NCBI RefSeq assembly: GCF_014645235.1
Contig: NZ_BMLM01000001.1
Location: 372,001 to 436,000, forward strand
Length of the DNA: 64,000 bases
Direction of reading: 5' to 3'
Source of the DNA: Agrococcus terreus
GTDB lineage: Bacteria > Actinomycetota > Actinomycetes > Actinomycetales > Microbacteriaceae
Under the pieces are notes generated by a model. It did no database searches. It was not told where the DNA came from and was given only the letters and a program-made list of their open reading frames with translations. This document shows positions 6,285-13,999 of this stretch, one piece after another. Each line of letters opens with the position of its first letter. The stretch's first letter is position 1. Position numbers and translations under genes: made by a program.

Positions 6285-6812
6285 TCAGCGGTTCAGGATG
6301 CCGCCGAGGTCGAGGCCGAGCGAGCCGTCCTCGCCCTCGCCCACGACCACGAGGCCGAGGTCGAGCGAGTCGCTCTCGTCGTCGGCGCCCACGTGGGTGC
6401 CGGCCTGGAGGCTCTCGTCCTCGGTCACGGCGACGGCCTCGCCGCCGGCGTGCACGCCGTCCTCGGTGGCGGCGGCCTCAGCGCCGGCGCCCGCGGCGAT
6501 GTCGTCCGTCGCGGCGCCCGCGCCGGCGGCGGTGCTCACGCCGTCGTCGTTCGCCTGCGCACCGGCGACGGCGTCGATGTCGACGTCCTCGGTCTGCACG
6601 CCCGTGTCGCTCCAGACGTCGAGCGAGTCGTCGGTGGTGCTGACGCCGAGGTCGGTGCCCACCGAGTCGCCGTCCTCGCCCTGGAGCCAGAGGCCGGTCT
6701 TGAGGTCGAGGCCCTCGTCCTCCGCGGCGTTCGCGGCGAAGCCGCCGGTGACGGCGAGGCCGAGGCCCATGAGGCCGGCCGTGGTGATCGTGAGCGTGGT
6801 GCGCTTCTGCAT
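6285..6812 (-). CDS. Acidic exported protein of unknown function
   Basis: Product of 175 aa. Residues 1-30 form a signal peptide (MQKRTTLTITTAGLMGLGLA, then AANAAED as likely cleavage site). The mature part is strongly acidic and rich in Asp, Gly, Ala and Thr, with internal similarity between segments such as TDLGVSTTDDSLDVWSDTGV and AVTEDESLQAGTHV, and it ends LDLGGILNR. No catalytic motif is visible. AAAGGGAACAGC precedes the ATG at 6812, giving a good ribosome site. It may be a secreted calcium-binding or surface-coating protein, but that is only suggested by composition. The 212 bases between this start and the next gene hold its leader and promoter; nothing else was seen. Confidence 0.7.
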   Translation of the reverse strand: MQKRTTLTITTAGLMGLGLAVTGGFAANAAEDEGLDLKTGLWLQGEDGDSVGTDLGVSTTDDSLDVWSDTGVQTEDVDIDAVAGAQANDDGVSTAAGAGAATDDIAAGAGAEAAATEDGVHAGGEAVAVTEDESLQAGTHVGADDESDSLDLGLVVVGEGEDGSLGLDLGGILNR

Positions 6813-7024
6813 GCTGTTCCCTTTCGTCGGTGTCACGACCGGCCCCTGTGCGGTGCCTGCCGTGGCAGCTTCGGCGTTTCCGGGAGTGCTTCGGGAGGCC
6901 TGCGGCGGACGGATTGGGCGCGAAGGCGCCGACGGGCGATCCTGCCGCGCGAGCGCTGGGGTGTCGATGTCGGATCGTGCGGCGGATCCCGGGCGTGTCG
7001 GGCCGAGCCGGCGGTCGGGTCGGC

Positions 7025-8140
7025 TCAGCGCCCGACGCGGTCGCGCACGAGCTCCCGCGCGCGGTCGACGAGGCGGTGCGCCGCCTCGGGGCTGCGCTCG
7101 GCGGCGCGGATGCCGTGCGCCAGCAGGTGCAGGCTCGTGAGCGCCGTCGCGTGCGGGTCGCGCAACCAGCGCTCGCCGGCCTCGGCGGCGATGCCCTCGA
7201 GCACCGCCGCGTCGCCGTCGCGCCCCGCGGCGGCGTTGCGCGCGGCGCTCGCGAGCGCGTGGCCGACGAAGGCGGCGGCGTCGTCGGCCGGGTCGCCGAG
7301 GCCGGCGGTGTCGACGTCGATGACGCTCGAGACTCGCGGTCCGGTGAAGAAGAGCTGGCCGATGTGGAGGTCGCCGTGCACGCTGCGGGGTGGACCGATG
7401 CGCCGCACGTGCGGCGCGAGCGCCGGCAGCAGCTCGGCGACCTCGCCGCGGCGGTCCGGCAGCGCCGCGGCGATGCGCTCGAGGTGCCACTCGAGCCGGG
7501 TGCCGACCGAGGCGCGCGCGATGCGGGTGGTGTCGACCGCGAGGAAGCGCTCCCGGAGGTCGTCGACGGCGTCGAGCAGCGCATCCGGGCTCGTGCGCGC
7601 GGCGGCGACGGGCCCCGCCGTGCCCTCGGCGTCGGGCACGACCACGATGCCGGCGGGCGACCAGTGCACCACCTCGGGGGCGGGCACGTCCGCGGCGCGG
7701 CAGGCGTCGTGGATGTCGACGAGGCTCTCCGCCTCGCTCGGCCGCACGACCTTCACGAACAGGTGCACGCCGTGCTGCGTGAGCCGCACGACCGCGCGGC
7801 GGCCAGGCCGGTAGGCGAGCACCCGCGCCTCGATCTCGCCGCTCGTCCCGGCCGCGGCCGCGATGCGCGCGAGCTTCACGGGGTCGACCGCTGTGCGGAG
7901 CGAGGGGAGGCGAGGATCGAGCGGGTGCCGCCAGATGCGGGCCACGAGGCCCTCGGTGCCGCGCACGACGAAGCCCGTCTCGCGCGGCACGGCCTGGCGG
8001 GAGGTGTCGACGAACCACTCGCCGGCATTCTCGCCGGCGTCGACGGTGAAGCGCGCGATGCTGCCCTCGCCGAACGGCTCCACCGCGACGAGGCGACCGG
8101 CCTCGCCGATCGCCCGCTCCAGCAGCCTGGCCTCCTGCAC
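7025..8140 (-). CDS. Phosphotransferase family protein, paralogue of the gene at 1453-2769
   Basis: Product of 371 aa. The HGDLHIGQLF catalytic loop is at residues 255-264 and VIDVDTAGLGDPADD follows near 273-287, as in APH-fold kinases. The glycine-rich N-lobe segment LAYRPGRRAVVRL is near 108-120. A longer reading frame begins at GTG 8188, but AGGA lies 8 bases ahead of GTG 8140 and the extra 16 residues look like non-coding sequence, so 8140 is preferred. Two such paralogues within 6 kb with nearly identical motifs imply a local duplication. Substrate unknown. Confidence 0.72.
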   Translation of the reverse strand: MQEARLLERAIGEAGRLVAVEPFGEGSIARFTVDAGENAGEWFVDTSRQAVPRETGFVVRGTEGLVARIWRHPLDPRLPSLRTAVDPVKLARIAAAAGTSGEIEARVLAYRPGRRAVVRLTQHGVHLFVKVVRPSEAESLVDIHDACRAADVPAPEVVHWSPAGIVVVPDAEGTAGPVAAARTSPDALLDAVDDLRERFLAVDTTRIARASVGTRLEWHLERIAAALPDRRGEVAELLPALAPHVRRIGPPRSVHGDLHIGQLFFTGPRVSSVIDVDTAGLGDPADDAAAFVGHALASAARNAAAGRDGDAAVLEGIAAEAGERWLRDPHATALTSLHLLAHGIRAAERSPEAAHRLVDRARELVRDRVGR

Positions 8141-8205
8141 GTGTCCATCCTGACAGGGGTTCCGCTTCACGGCGAGGGTTCTGCTCACAGGTTCCCTGCC
8201 GCCAC

Positions 8206-8398
8206 CCGCTGGTCGAGGAGGCTGCGCCCGCAGGGCGCTGCCGTCTCGAGACCATCCGCAGCGTGGTGGTCTCGAGACGCGGCCGCCTGCGTCGGCAGCT
8301 CCTCGACCAGCGGGGAGGGCGGCAGCTCCTCGACCAGCGGGGAGGGCGGCAGCTCCTCGACCAGCGGGGAGGGCGGCAGCTCCTCGACCAGCGGGGGC
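8206..8398. repeat. Dispersed palindromic repeat plus four tandem 27-bp units
   Basis: The block opens with CCGCTGGTCGAGGAG and the complementary GTCTCGAGACC, then the same element inverted (GTGGTCTCGAGACGC ... GCAGCTCCTCGACCAGCGG). The end of the second element is then amplified: units beginning GGCAGCTCCTCGACCAGCGG start at 8294, 8321, 8348 and 8375, period 27 bp. Related elements occur at 12090, 17192, 21811, 24903, 25144 and 29670. Confidence 0.85.
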
Positions 8399-8407
8399 GG
8401 GAGGGGC

Positions 8408-8887
8408 TCAGCGCGGCGGCTCGGGCGCGTCGCGGCAGTCGTCGAGCAGGCGCGAGCGCAGCGGGCCGAAGACCCGGTCGAGCACGGCGAGCGCCTCGTC
8501 GTCGAGCCCCCCGAGGAACAGCTCCTCGACGTGCCGCGCGTGCACGGGCCGCGCTGTGCGCAGCCGCGTCCGGCCGGCGCCCGTCAGCACCGCGTCCGTG
8601 CCCCGCCGGTCGGCCGCGCTCGCCTCGCGCGCCACGAGCCCATCGCGCTCGAGCGCGCCGATCCGATACGTGAGCCGGCCGGGCGCGAACGCGAGCTGCC
8701 GCGCGAGGTCGCCCATGCGCATCCGGCAACCCTCGGCCTCCGAGAGCACGAGCAGCACGTTGAAGTCGCCGAGGTCGAGCCCGGTCGCCGTCTTCATGCG
8801 GCGCTCCAGCTCGTTCTCGAGCAGGCGCGAGCCCTCGAAGTACCCGCGCCACGCCCGTGGCGCCAGGCGCTCCGAGGGCGCGCTCAC
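8408..8887 (-). CDS. MarR-family transcriptional regulator
   Basis: Product of 159 aa with GTG start. The winged-helix core is MRMGDLARQLAFAPGRLTYR and IGALERDGLVAREASAADRRGTDAVLTGAGR; the DRRGT wing is typical of MarR proteins. It overlaps the FMN-reductase stop by 4 bases (GTGA), so it is co-transcribed with the reductase and monooxygenase genes at 8884-10703. It likely represses that operon through the AT-rich TTCAAATTCGAA site near 10744, though the ligand is unknown. Confidence 0.87.
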   Translation of the reverse strand: MSAPSERLAPRAWRGYFEGSRLLENELERRMKTATGLDLGDFNVLLVLSEAEGCRMRMGDLARQLAFAPGRLTYRIGALERDGLVAREASAADRRGTDAVLTGAGRTRLRTARPVHARHVEELFLGGLDDEALAVLDRVFGPLRSRLLDDCRDAPEPPR

Positions 8888-9501
8888 GCGTGTCCCAGCA
8901 GCTGCTCGAACGACTGGAAGGCGCCGCCCTCCACGTCGAAGGGATCCGCCTCGCGTCGGCGGGGGAGGGCCGTCATGAGGTCGGCGAGCTCCTTGCCCTC
9001 GCGCGCGATCCGGCGGTCGAGGCCCGAGTCGGCGCCCCAGTCCTCGCTCGCGGCGAAGACGCCCGTCGGCACGACCTGCGCCTTGAGGTAGGCGAACATC
9101 GGCCGCATCGCGGTGTCCATCACCATCGAGTGGCGGGCGGATCCGCCGGTCGCGGCGAGCGCCGTCGGGATCGAGGCGAGCTGGCCCTCCTCGATGCCGT
9201 CGAAGAACGACTTGAACAGGCCCGAGTACGACATGTTGAACGTCGGCGTCACGGCGATGATCGCGTCGGCGTCGATGACCTCGCGGATCGCGGCAGACAG
9301 CGCCTCGGTGGCGTTGTGGGTGACCATGTGCGCCGCGATGTCCTGCGCGAGCGGCCGCAGCACCACATCCACCGCCTCGGCGTGCGCGCCGCAGTCGGCG
9401 AGCGCCTGGAGGGTCGCGTCGCGCAGCCGGTCGGCGAGCAGCTTCGTGCTCGACGGCTCGCCGAGGCCGGCGGAGACGACCGCGATGCGCACCGGGGTCA
9501 T
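8884..9501 (-). CDS. NADPH-dependent FMN reductase (CE1759-like)
   Basis: Product of 205 aa with a flavodoxin-like fold. It starts VRIAVVSAGLGEPSSTKLLA, the phosphate-binding loop of the NADPH-dependent FMN reductase family, followed by IIAVTPTFNMSYSGLFKSFF and LAATGGSARHS. Such proteins supply reduced FMN to a luciferase-like monooxygenase. The ATG at 9501 overlaps the monooxygenase stop by 4 bases (ATGA), and its own stop overlaps the MarR start, so the three genes form one tightly coupled operon. Confidence 0.87.
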   Translation of the reverse strand: MTPVRIAVVSAGLGEPSSTKLLADRLRDATLQALADCGAHAEAVDVVLRPLAQDIAAHMVTHNATEALSAAIREVIDADAIIAVTPTFNMSYSGLFKSFFDGIEEGQLASIPTALAATGGSARHSMVMDTAMRPMFAYLKAQVVPTGVFAASEDWGADSGLDRRIAREGKELADLMTALPRRREADPFDVEGGAFQSFEQLLGHA

Positions 9502-10703
9502 CGCTCGCCCGCCTGGCGGGCGATCGCGGCGCCCGTGTCGAAGTCGTCGCGGAGGCCCTGCTCGCTCGGGGCGGCGTCGGCGCGGCGCGGCGCGCCCTGC
9601 TCGCCTCCCTGCGTGCCGTCGGCGATCGCCTGGGCGACGCGCGCGGCGTGCGTGGGCGCGTCCGGGACGCCCGCCTGGCGCACGCTGTCGAACTCGCGGC
9701 GCAGCACCGGCACGACCTCCGTGCCGAGGATCTCGATCTGCTCGAGCACCTCCTCGAGCGGCAGGCCCGCGTGGTCGACGAGGAACATCTGGCGCTGGTA
9801 GTCGCCGGCGTAGTCGCGGAACGCGAGCGTCTTCTCGATCACCTGCTCGGGCGTGCCGACGGTGAGCGGCGTCATCTGCTCGAAGTCCTCGAGGCTCGGG
9901 CCGTGGCCGTAGACCGGCGCGACGTCGAAGAACGGGCGGAAGCGCTCCTTGGCCTCGCGCTCGGTCGACTTCATGAAGATCTGCCCGCCGAGGCCGACGA
10001 TCGCCTCCTCGGGCGCGCCGTGGCCGTAGTGCGCGAAGCGCGAGCGGTACAGGCGCACCATGCGCTCGGTGTGCTCCTTGTTCCAGAAGATGTTGTTGTG
10101 GAAGAAGCCGTCGCCGTAGAAGGCGGCCTGCTCGGCGATCTGCGGCGAGCGGATCGAGCCGTGCCACACGAACGGGGGCACGCCGTCGAGCGGCGCGGGC
10201 GTCGACGTGTAGCCGGTGAGCGGCGTGCGGTGCTTGCCGGTCCAGTTGACGACCGGCTCGCGCCACAGCTTGTGCAGCAGCGAGTAGTGCTCGATGGCGA
10301 GCTCGATGCCGTCGCGGATGTCCTTGCCGAACCACGGGTAGACGGGGCCGGTGTTGCCGCGGCCGAGCGTGAGGTCGACGCGGCCGCCCGAGAGGTGCTG
10401 CAGCATCGCGTAGTCCTCGGCGATCTTCACCGGGTCGTTCGTGGTGATGAGCGTCGTGGCGGTCGAGAGGATGAGCCGCTCGGTGCGCGCGGCGATGTAG
10501 CCGAGCGTCGTGGTCGGGCTCGAGGAGAAGAACGGCGGGTTGTGGTGCTCGCCGGCGGCGAAGACGTCGAGGCCGACCTCCTCGGCCTTCTCGGCCATCG
10601 CGATCCAGCCGCGGATGCGCTCGTGCTCGGTGGGCGTCCTGCCCGTGGTGGGGTCCTGGGTGAGGTCGCTCACCGAGAAGATCCCGAACTGCATGCTGCT
10701 CAT
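9498..10703 (-). CDS. LLM-class FMN-dependent monooxygenase (CE1758-like)
   Basis: Product of 401 aa with a TIM-barrel fold. Typical segments are FGIFSVSDLTQDPTTGRTPT, VGLDVFAAGEHHNPPF, LSTATTLITTNDPVKIAEDY and VDLTLGRGNTGPVYPWFG. It uses FMNH2, presumably from the reductase encoded just downstream, to oxidise an unknown substrate. The ATG at 10703 is chosen because GAGGGAGAC precedes it and homologues begin with this segment; the longer frame upstream has no support. It is first of the three-gene operon under the AT-rich operator. Confidence 0.9.
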   Translation of the reverse strand: MSSMQFGIFSVSDLTQDPTTGRTPTEHERIRGWIAMAEKAEEVGLDVFAAGEHHNPPFFSSSPTTTLGYIAARTERLILSTATTLITTNDPVKIAEDYAMLQHLSGGRVDLTLGRGNTGPVYPWFGKDIRDGIELAIEHYSLLHKLWREPVVNWTGKHRTPLTGYTSTPAPLDGVPPFVWHGSIRSPQIAEQAAFYGDGFFHNNIFWNKEHTERMVRLYRSRFAHYGHGAPEEAIVGLGGQIFMKSTEREAKERFRPFFDVAPVYGHGPSLEDFEQMTPLTVGTPEQVIEKTLAFRDYAGDYQRQMFLVDHAGLPLEEVLEQIEILGTEVVPVLRREFDSVRQAGVPDAPTHAARVAQAIADGTQGGEQGAPRRADAAPSEQGLRDDFDTGAAIARQAGER

Positions 10704-10740
10704 CGCCGTCTCCCTCTGCGGCTCCCGCCGCGGATCCAAT

Positions 10741-10760
10741 TCTTTCAAATTCGAACGATC
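10741..10760. promoter_or_regulatory. AT-rich dyad upstream of the monooxygenase operon
   Basis: TTCAAATTCGAA (10744-10755), close to a perfect dyad, lies 41 bases upstream of the start at 10703. It is one of the few AT-rich spots in the window and is well placed as operator for the MarR protein encoded at the end of the operon. Confidence 0.5.
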
Positions 10761-10915
10761 AGTGCAACGCCGGATCCGCGGATGCATTCCCATGGTGCGC
10801 GGGGAACCTGCGAGGTCGCGCAATCGCGGGCGGATGCGGCGGCCGACGGGACGCGGTGACGCTCGATGACGGACGCGTGCGGGCGCGCCCCCGGCCCGCG
10901 GGTAGCGTCGAGCGC

Positions 10916-12100
10916 ATGACCGGCAGCGAGCGCGCCCACGATGCGGAGGTGGCCGTCGTCGGCCTCGGGGCGATCGGCTCGAGCGCCCTCTGGCAGCTCG
11001 CCGCGCGAGGCGTCGACGTCGTCGGCGTCGAGCAGCACGAGCCCGGCCACGACCAGGGCGGCTCGACCGGCCGCACCCGGCTCTTCCGCGTCGCGTGCCT
11101 CGAGCATCCGGGCCTGGCGCCCATCGCGCGCCGCTCGCGCGAGCTGTTCCGCGAGCTCGAGGCGTCGAGCGGCGAGGAGCTGCTGCTCGAGAGCGGCGGC
11201 ATCATGATCGGGCAGCCCGGCAGCCGCATCATCGAGGGCACCCTCGCGACCGCGCGCGAGCACGGCCTGCCGGTCGAGCGGCTCGACGACGCCGAGGTCG
11301 CGCGCCGCCTGCCCGCCCACGCGGTGCTCGACGAGGGCGACGTGGGGCTGTGGGATCCGGAGGCCGGCGTCGCCCGGCCCGAGGCGACGATCGTCGCCGC
11401 CGTCGAGGCGGCGCGGGCGGCGGGCGCGCGGGTGCGGACCGGCGAGCGGGTGCTCGCGATCGAGCCGGACGATGAGGGCGTGACGGTGCGGCTGGCCTCG
11501 GGCGACCTGCGCGTCGCGCGCGTCGTGGTGGCAGCCGGGCCGTGGATCGCGCAGCTCGTGCCCTCGGCGCCGGTGGTGCCGCACCGGGTGGTGCAGACGT
11601 GGTTCCGGCCGAAGGAGGGGCGCGACGCCGGCATCGAGCGGCTGCCGGTGTTCATCCGCTCGGTGCCCGGGCTGGCGGGCGAGCCGCGCTGGATCTGGGG
11701 GCACGGCGCGCTGCCGGGCGACCTCGTGAAGGTGGGCGGCGAGTTCGACGGGCCGTTCGATCCCGACGATCCCGATGCCATCGACCGCGGGCTGCACGTC
11801 GGCGAGACCGACGACATCCGCGACCAGGTGGCGGCGACGTTCCCCGACCTCGAGCCGGAGCCGGCCGCGTGGACGACGTGCATCATGGCGCACACGCCCG
11901 ACGGGCAGTTCCTCGTGGGGCGGGCGGATGCGGCGGGCCGCGTCGTCGTGGCGGGCGGCTGCTCGGGCCACTCGTTCAAGCACGCGCCCGCGCTCGGCGA
12001 GCTCGCGGCGCAGGCGGCGGTGGGCGAGTCGCCCGCGACCGATGTCGCCTTCCTCGACCCCCGGCGCTTCGAGCACCTCGTCCCCTCCACCGCTGGTTGA
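10916..12100 (+). CDS. solA: FAD-dependent amine oxidase, N-methyl-L-tryptophan oxidase/sarcosine oxidase type
   Basis: Product of 394 aa. The FAD Rossmann segment is VAVVGLGAIGSSALWQLAAR, followed by HDQGGSTGRTRLFR, which resembles the flavin-contact loop of monomeric sarcosine oxidase/SolA. The C-terminal CSGHSFKHAPALGE is the second FAD contact. Monomeric family members bind FAD covalently through a Cys of a KxCxY-type motif near the C terminus; here CIMAHTPDGQFLVG aligns with that region. TAGCGT precedes the ATG at 10916 by 7 bases, so the mRNA is leaderless. The final residues and the stop (STAG-stop) come from a dispersed repeat (CCGCTGGTTGA), so the original C terminus may have been altered. 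Confidence 0.82.
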   Translation: MTGSERAHDAEVAVVGLGAIGSSALWQLAARGVDVVGVEQHEPGHDQGGSTGRTRLFRVACLEHPGLAPIARRSRELFRELEASSGEELLLESGGIMIGQPGSRIIEGTLATAREHGLPVERLDDAEVARRLPAHAVLDEGDVGLWDPEAGVARPEATIVAAVEAARAAGARVRTGERVLAIEPDDEGVTVRLASGDLRVARVVVAAGPWIAQLVPSAPVVPHRVVQTWFRPKEGRDAGIERLPVFIRSVPGLAGEPRWIWGHGALPGDLVKVGGEFDGPFDPDDPDAIDRGLHVGETDDIRDQVAATFPDLEPEPAAWTTCIMAHTPDGQFLVGRADAAGRVVVAGGCSGHSFKHAPALGELAAQAAVGESPATDVAFLDPRRFEHLVPSTAG

Positions 12101-12356
12101 GCCGCTCCGCCGCCCCCGCTCGCTGGCTGAGCCGCTCCGCCGCCGCCCCACCCGCTGGTTGAGCCGCTCCGCCGCCGCAGGCGGCGGAGCGTGTCGAAAC
12201 CACAGCCCGGCGAGCGGCTCCCGCGCTGGTGGTCTCGAGACGCGGCCGGCTGCGCCGGCAGCTCCTCGAAACCACCAGCCCGGCGAGCGGCTCCCGCGCT
12301 GGTGGTCTCGAGACGCGGCCGGCTGCGCCGGCAGCTCCTCGACCAGCGGACCGGCG
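12090..12356. repeat. Cluster of dispersed palindromic repeats between solA and an MFS gene
   Basis: Three copies of CGCTGG(T/C)TGAGCCGCTCC begin near 12090, 12119 and 12151, the last followed by its inverted mate GGCGGAGCGTGTCGAAACC. Two copies of a unit of about 72 bp follow (12194 and 12266), each with CGCTGGTGGTCTCGAGACGC and GGCAGCTCCTCGA. The cluster fills most of the 369-base gap before the next gene. The last 110 bases hold the promoter and SD (GAGAGGA) of the MFS gene at 12470, with TAGCCT near 12413 as a candidate -10. Confidence 0.85.
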
Positions 12357-12469
12357 ACCAGCGGGGTCGTCGGGGGACAACCCCGCCCGACGGGCGTCGA
12401 GCGCACAGGAGTAGCCTCGCCCATCGCCCGCACGACGCATCCGCGTCGACGACGAGAGGACGGTGCACC

Positions 12470-13987
12470 ATGGTCACGAGCGCAGCAGGCTCGACGCAGC
12501 ACGGCGACGACGCCGGCGGCCGCAGGCTCGAGGTCGACGACGTCATCGTCGTGCAGACCCGGCGCGTCCGCACCGCCATCAGCGGCACGGTCGTCGGCAA
12601 CTTCATGGAGTGGTTCGACTTCGGCATCTACGGCTACCTCGCCGTCACCATGACCGCCGTGTTCACCGCGGGCCTCGACGAGGGCGTGGGCCTGCTCGTC
12701 GTGCTCTTCGGCTTCGCGATCTCGTTCCTCGTGCGCCCGCTCGGCGGCCTGGTGCTCGGCCCGCTCGGCGACCGCATCGGCCGCCAGAAGGTGCTGTTCC
12801 TGACGATGGCGATGATGGCGATCGCCACGGCGCTCATCGGCCTCCTGCCCTCGAGCGCGCAGATCGGCGCGTGGGCCATCGTGCCGCTCTACCTGCTGAA
12901 GATGGTGCAGGGCTTCTCGACCGGCGGCGAGTACGCCGGCGCCACGACCTACGTGTCGGAGTTCAGCCCCGACCGCTCGCGCGGCTTCTGGTCGTCGTGG
13001 CTCGACGTGGGCTCGTACGTCGGCTTCGCCGCCGGCGCGTCCGTCGTCGCCGCGACCACCGCGATCACGCAGTCCGTCTCGGGCCCGGACGCGATGGTCG
13101 AGTACGGCTGGCGCATCCCGTTCCTCATCGCGATCCCGCTCGGCGCCGTCGCGATCTACTTCCGCCTCCGCATCCCCGAGACGCCCGCGTACGAGCAGGC
13201 GCAGGGCGCCGAGGAGGAGCACCAGCGCGACGCCGACGACCCGCTCGCGCGCCACGGGATCCTCGGCATCTTCCGCTACCACTGGCGCCCGATCCTCATC
13301 GGCATCGCGCTCGTCGCCGCCACGAACACCGCCGGCTACGCGCTCACGAGCTACATGCCCACGTACCTCGAGGAGACGGTCGGCCTCGACAGCATCGCGG
13401 CGGCGATCGTCACCGTGCCGGTGCTGCTCGTGATGTCGGCGTGCCTGCCGCTCATCGGCCGCCTCTCCGACCGCATCGGCCGGCGCCCGGTCTACGGCAT
13501 CGCGGTCGTCTCGACGCTCGTGCTCATGATCCCGGCCTTCGCGATCATGCAGATGGGGCAGCTGTGGGCCGTGGTCGTGGCGCTGTGCATGGTGGCGATC
13601 CCGGTCGGCTTCTACGTGGCGATCTCGGCCTCGGCGCTGCCGGCGCTCTTCCCGACCGCGTCGCGCTTCGGCGCCATGGCGATCGCCTACAACCTGGCCG
13701 TCTCGCTCTTCGGCGGCACGACGCCGCTGTTCAGCGAGGCGCTCATCCAGGCCACGGGCAACACCTTCATGCCGGCGTTCTACATCATGTTCTTCGCGCT
13801 GCTCGGCGGCATCGCGCTGCTGACGATGCCGGAGTCGGCCAAGCGCCCGCTCGTCGGCTCGGTGCCGACGGTCGAGACGCGGCAGGAGGCGGAGGAGCTC
13901 GTCGAGGGGCAGGACGACAACCCGTACCTCGACACCGCATCCATGCCGCTGCTCGGCGCGGGAGCGAGCCGGGGCGACGCCTCCTAG
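12470..13987 (+). CDS. MFS transporter, metabolite:H+ symporter (ProP-like) family
   Basis: Product of 505 aa with 12 predicted membrane segments. GNFMEWFDFGIYGYLA at the first helix, GDRIGRQKVL in loop 2-3 and GFSTGGEYAGATTY in helix 5 are hallmarks of the MHS branch that includes ProP (proline/betaine), KgtP and ShiA. After a variable N terminus, most positions match the transporter at 15559-17133, so these are local duplicates. SD GAGAGGA precedes the ATG. The C-terminal tail (VEGQDDNPYLDTASMP) is cytoplasmic. Substrate may be an organic acid or compatible solute; the sequence does not decide. Confidence 0.86.
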   Translation: MVTSAAGSTQHGDDAGGRRLEVDDVIVVQTRRVRTAISGTVVGNFMEWFDFGIYGYLAVTMTAVFTAGLDEGVGLLVVLFGFAISFLVRPLGGLVLGPLGDRIGRQKVLFLTMAMMAIATALIGLLPSSAQIGAWAIVPLYLLKMVQGFSTGGEYAGATTYVSEFSPDRSRGFWSSWLDVGSYVGFAAGASVVAATTAITQSVSGPDAMVEYGWRIPFLIAIPLGAVAIYFRLRIPETPAYEQAQGAEEEHQRDADDPLARHGILGIFRYHWRPILIGIALVAATNTAGYALTSYMPTYLEETVGLDSIAAAIVTVPVLLVMSACLPLIGRLSDRIGRRPVYGIAVVSTLVLMIPAFAIMQMGQLWAVVVALCMVAIPVGFYVAISASALPALFPTASRFGAMAIAYNLAVSLFGGTTPLFSEALIQATGNTFMPAFYIMFFALLGGIALLTMPESAKRPLVGSVPTVETRQEAEELVEGQDDNPYLDTASMPLLGAGASRGDAS

Positions 13988-13999
13988 GCGCGGCCCGGT

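Noticed and set aside
1453-8140. Antibiotic-resistance cassette (aminoglycoside kinases)
   Set aside because: Base composition equals that of the neighbours and no mobile genes adjoin; the fold is broad and substrate is unknown.
6138-8398. CRISPR-like arrays
   Set aside because: The repeats are tandem with no distinct spacers and no cas genes are present.
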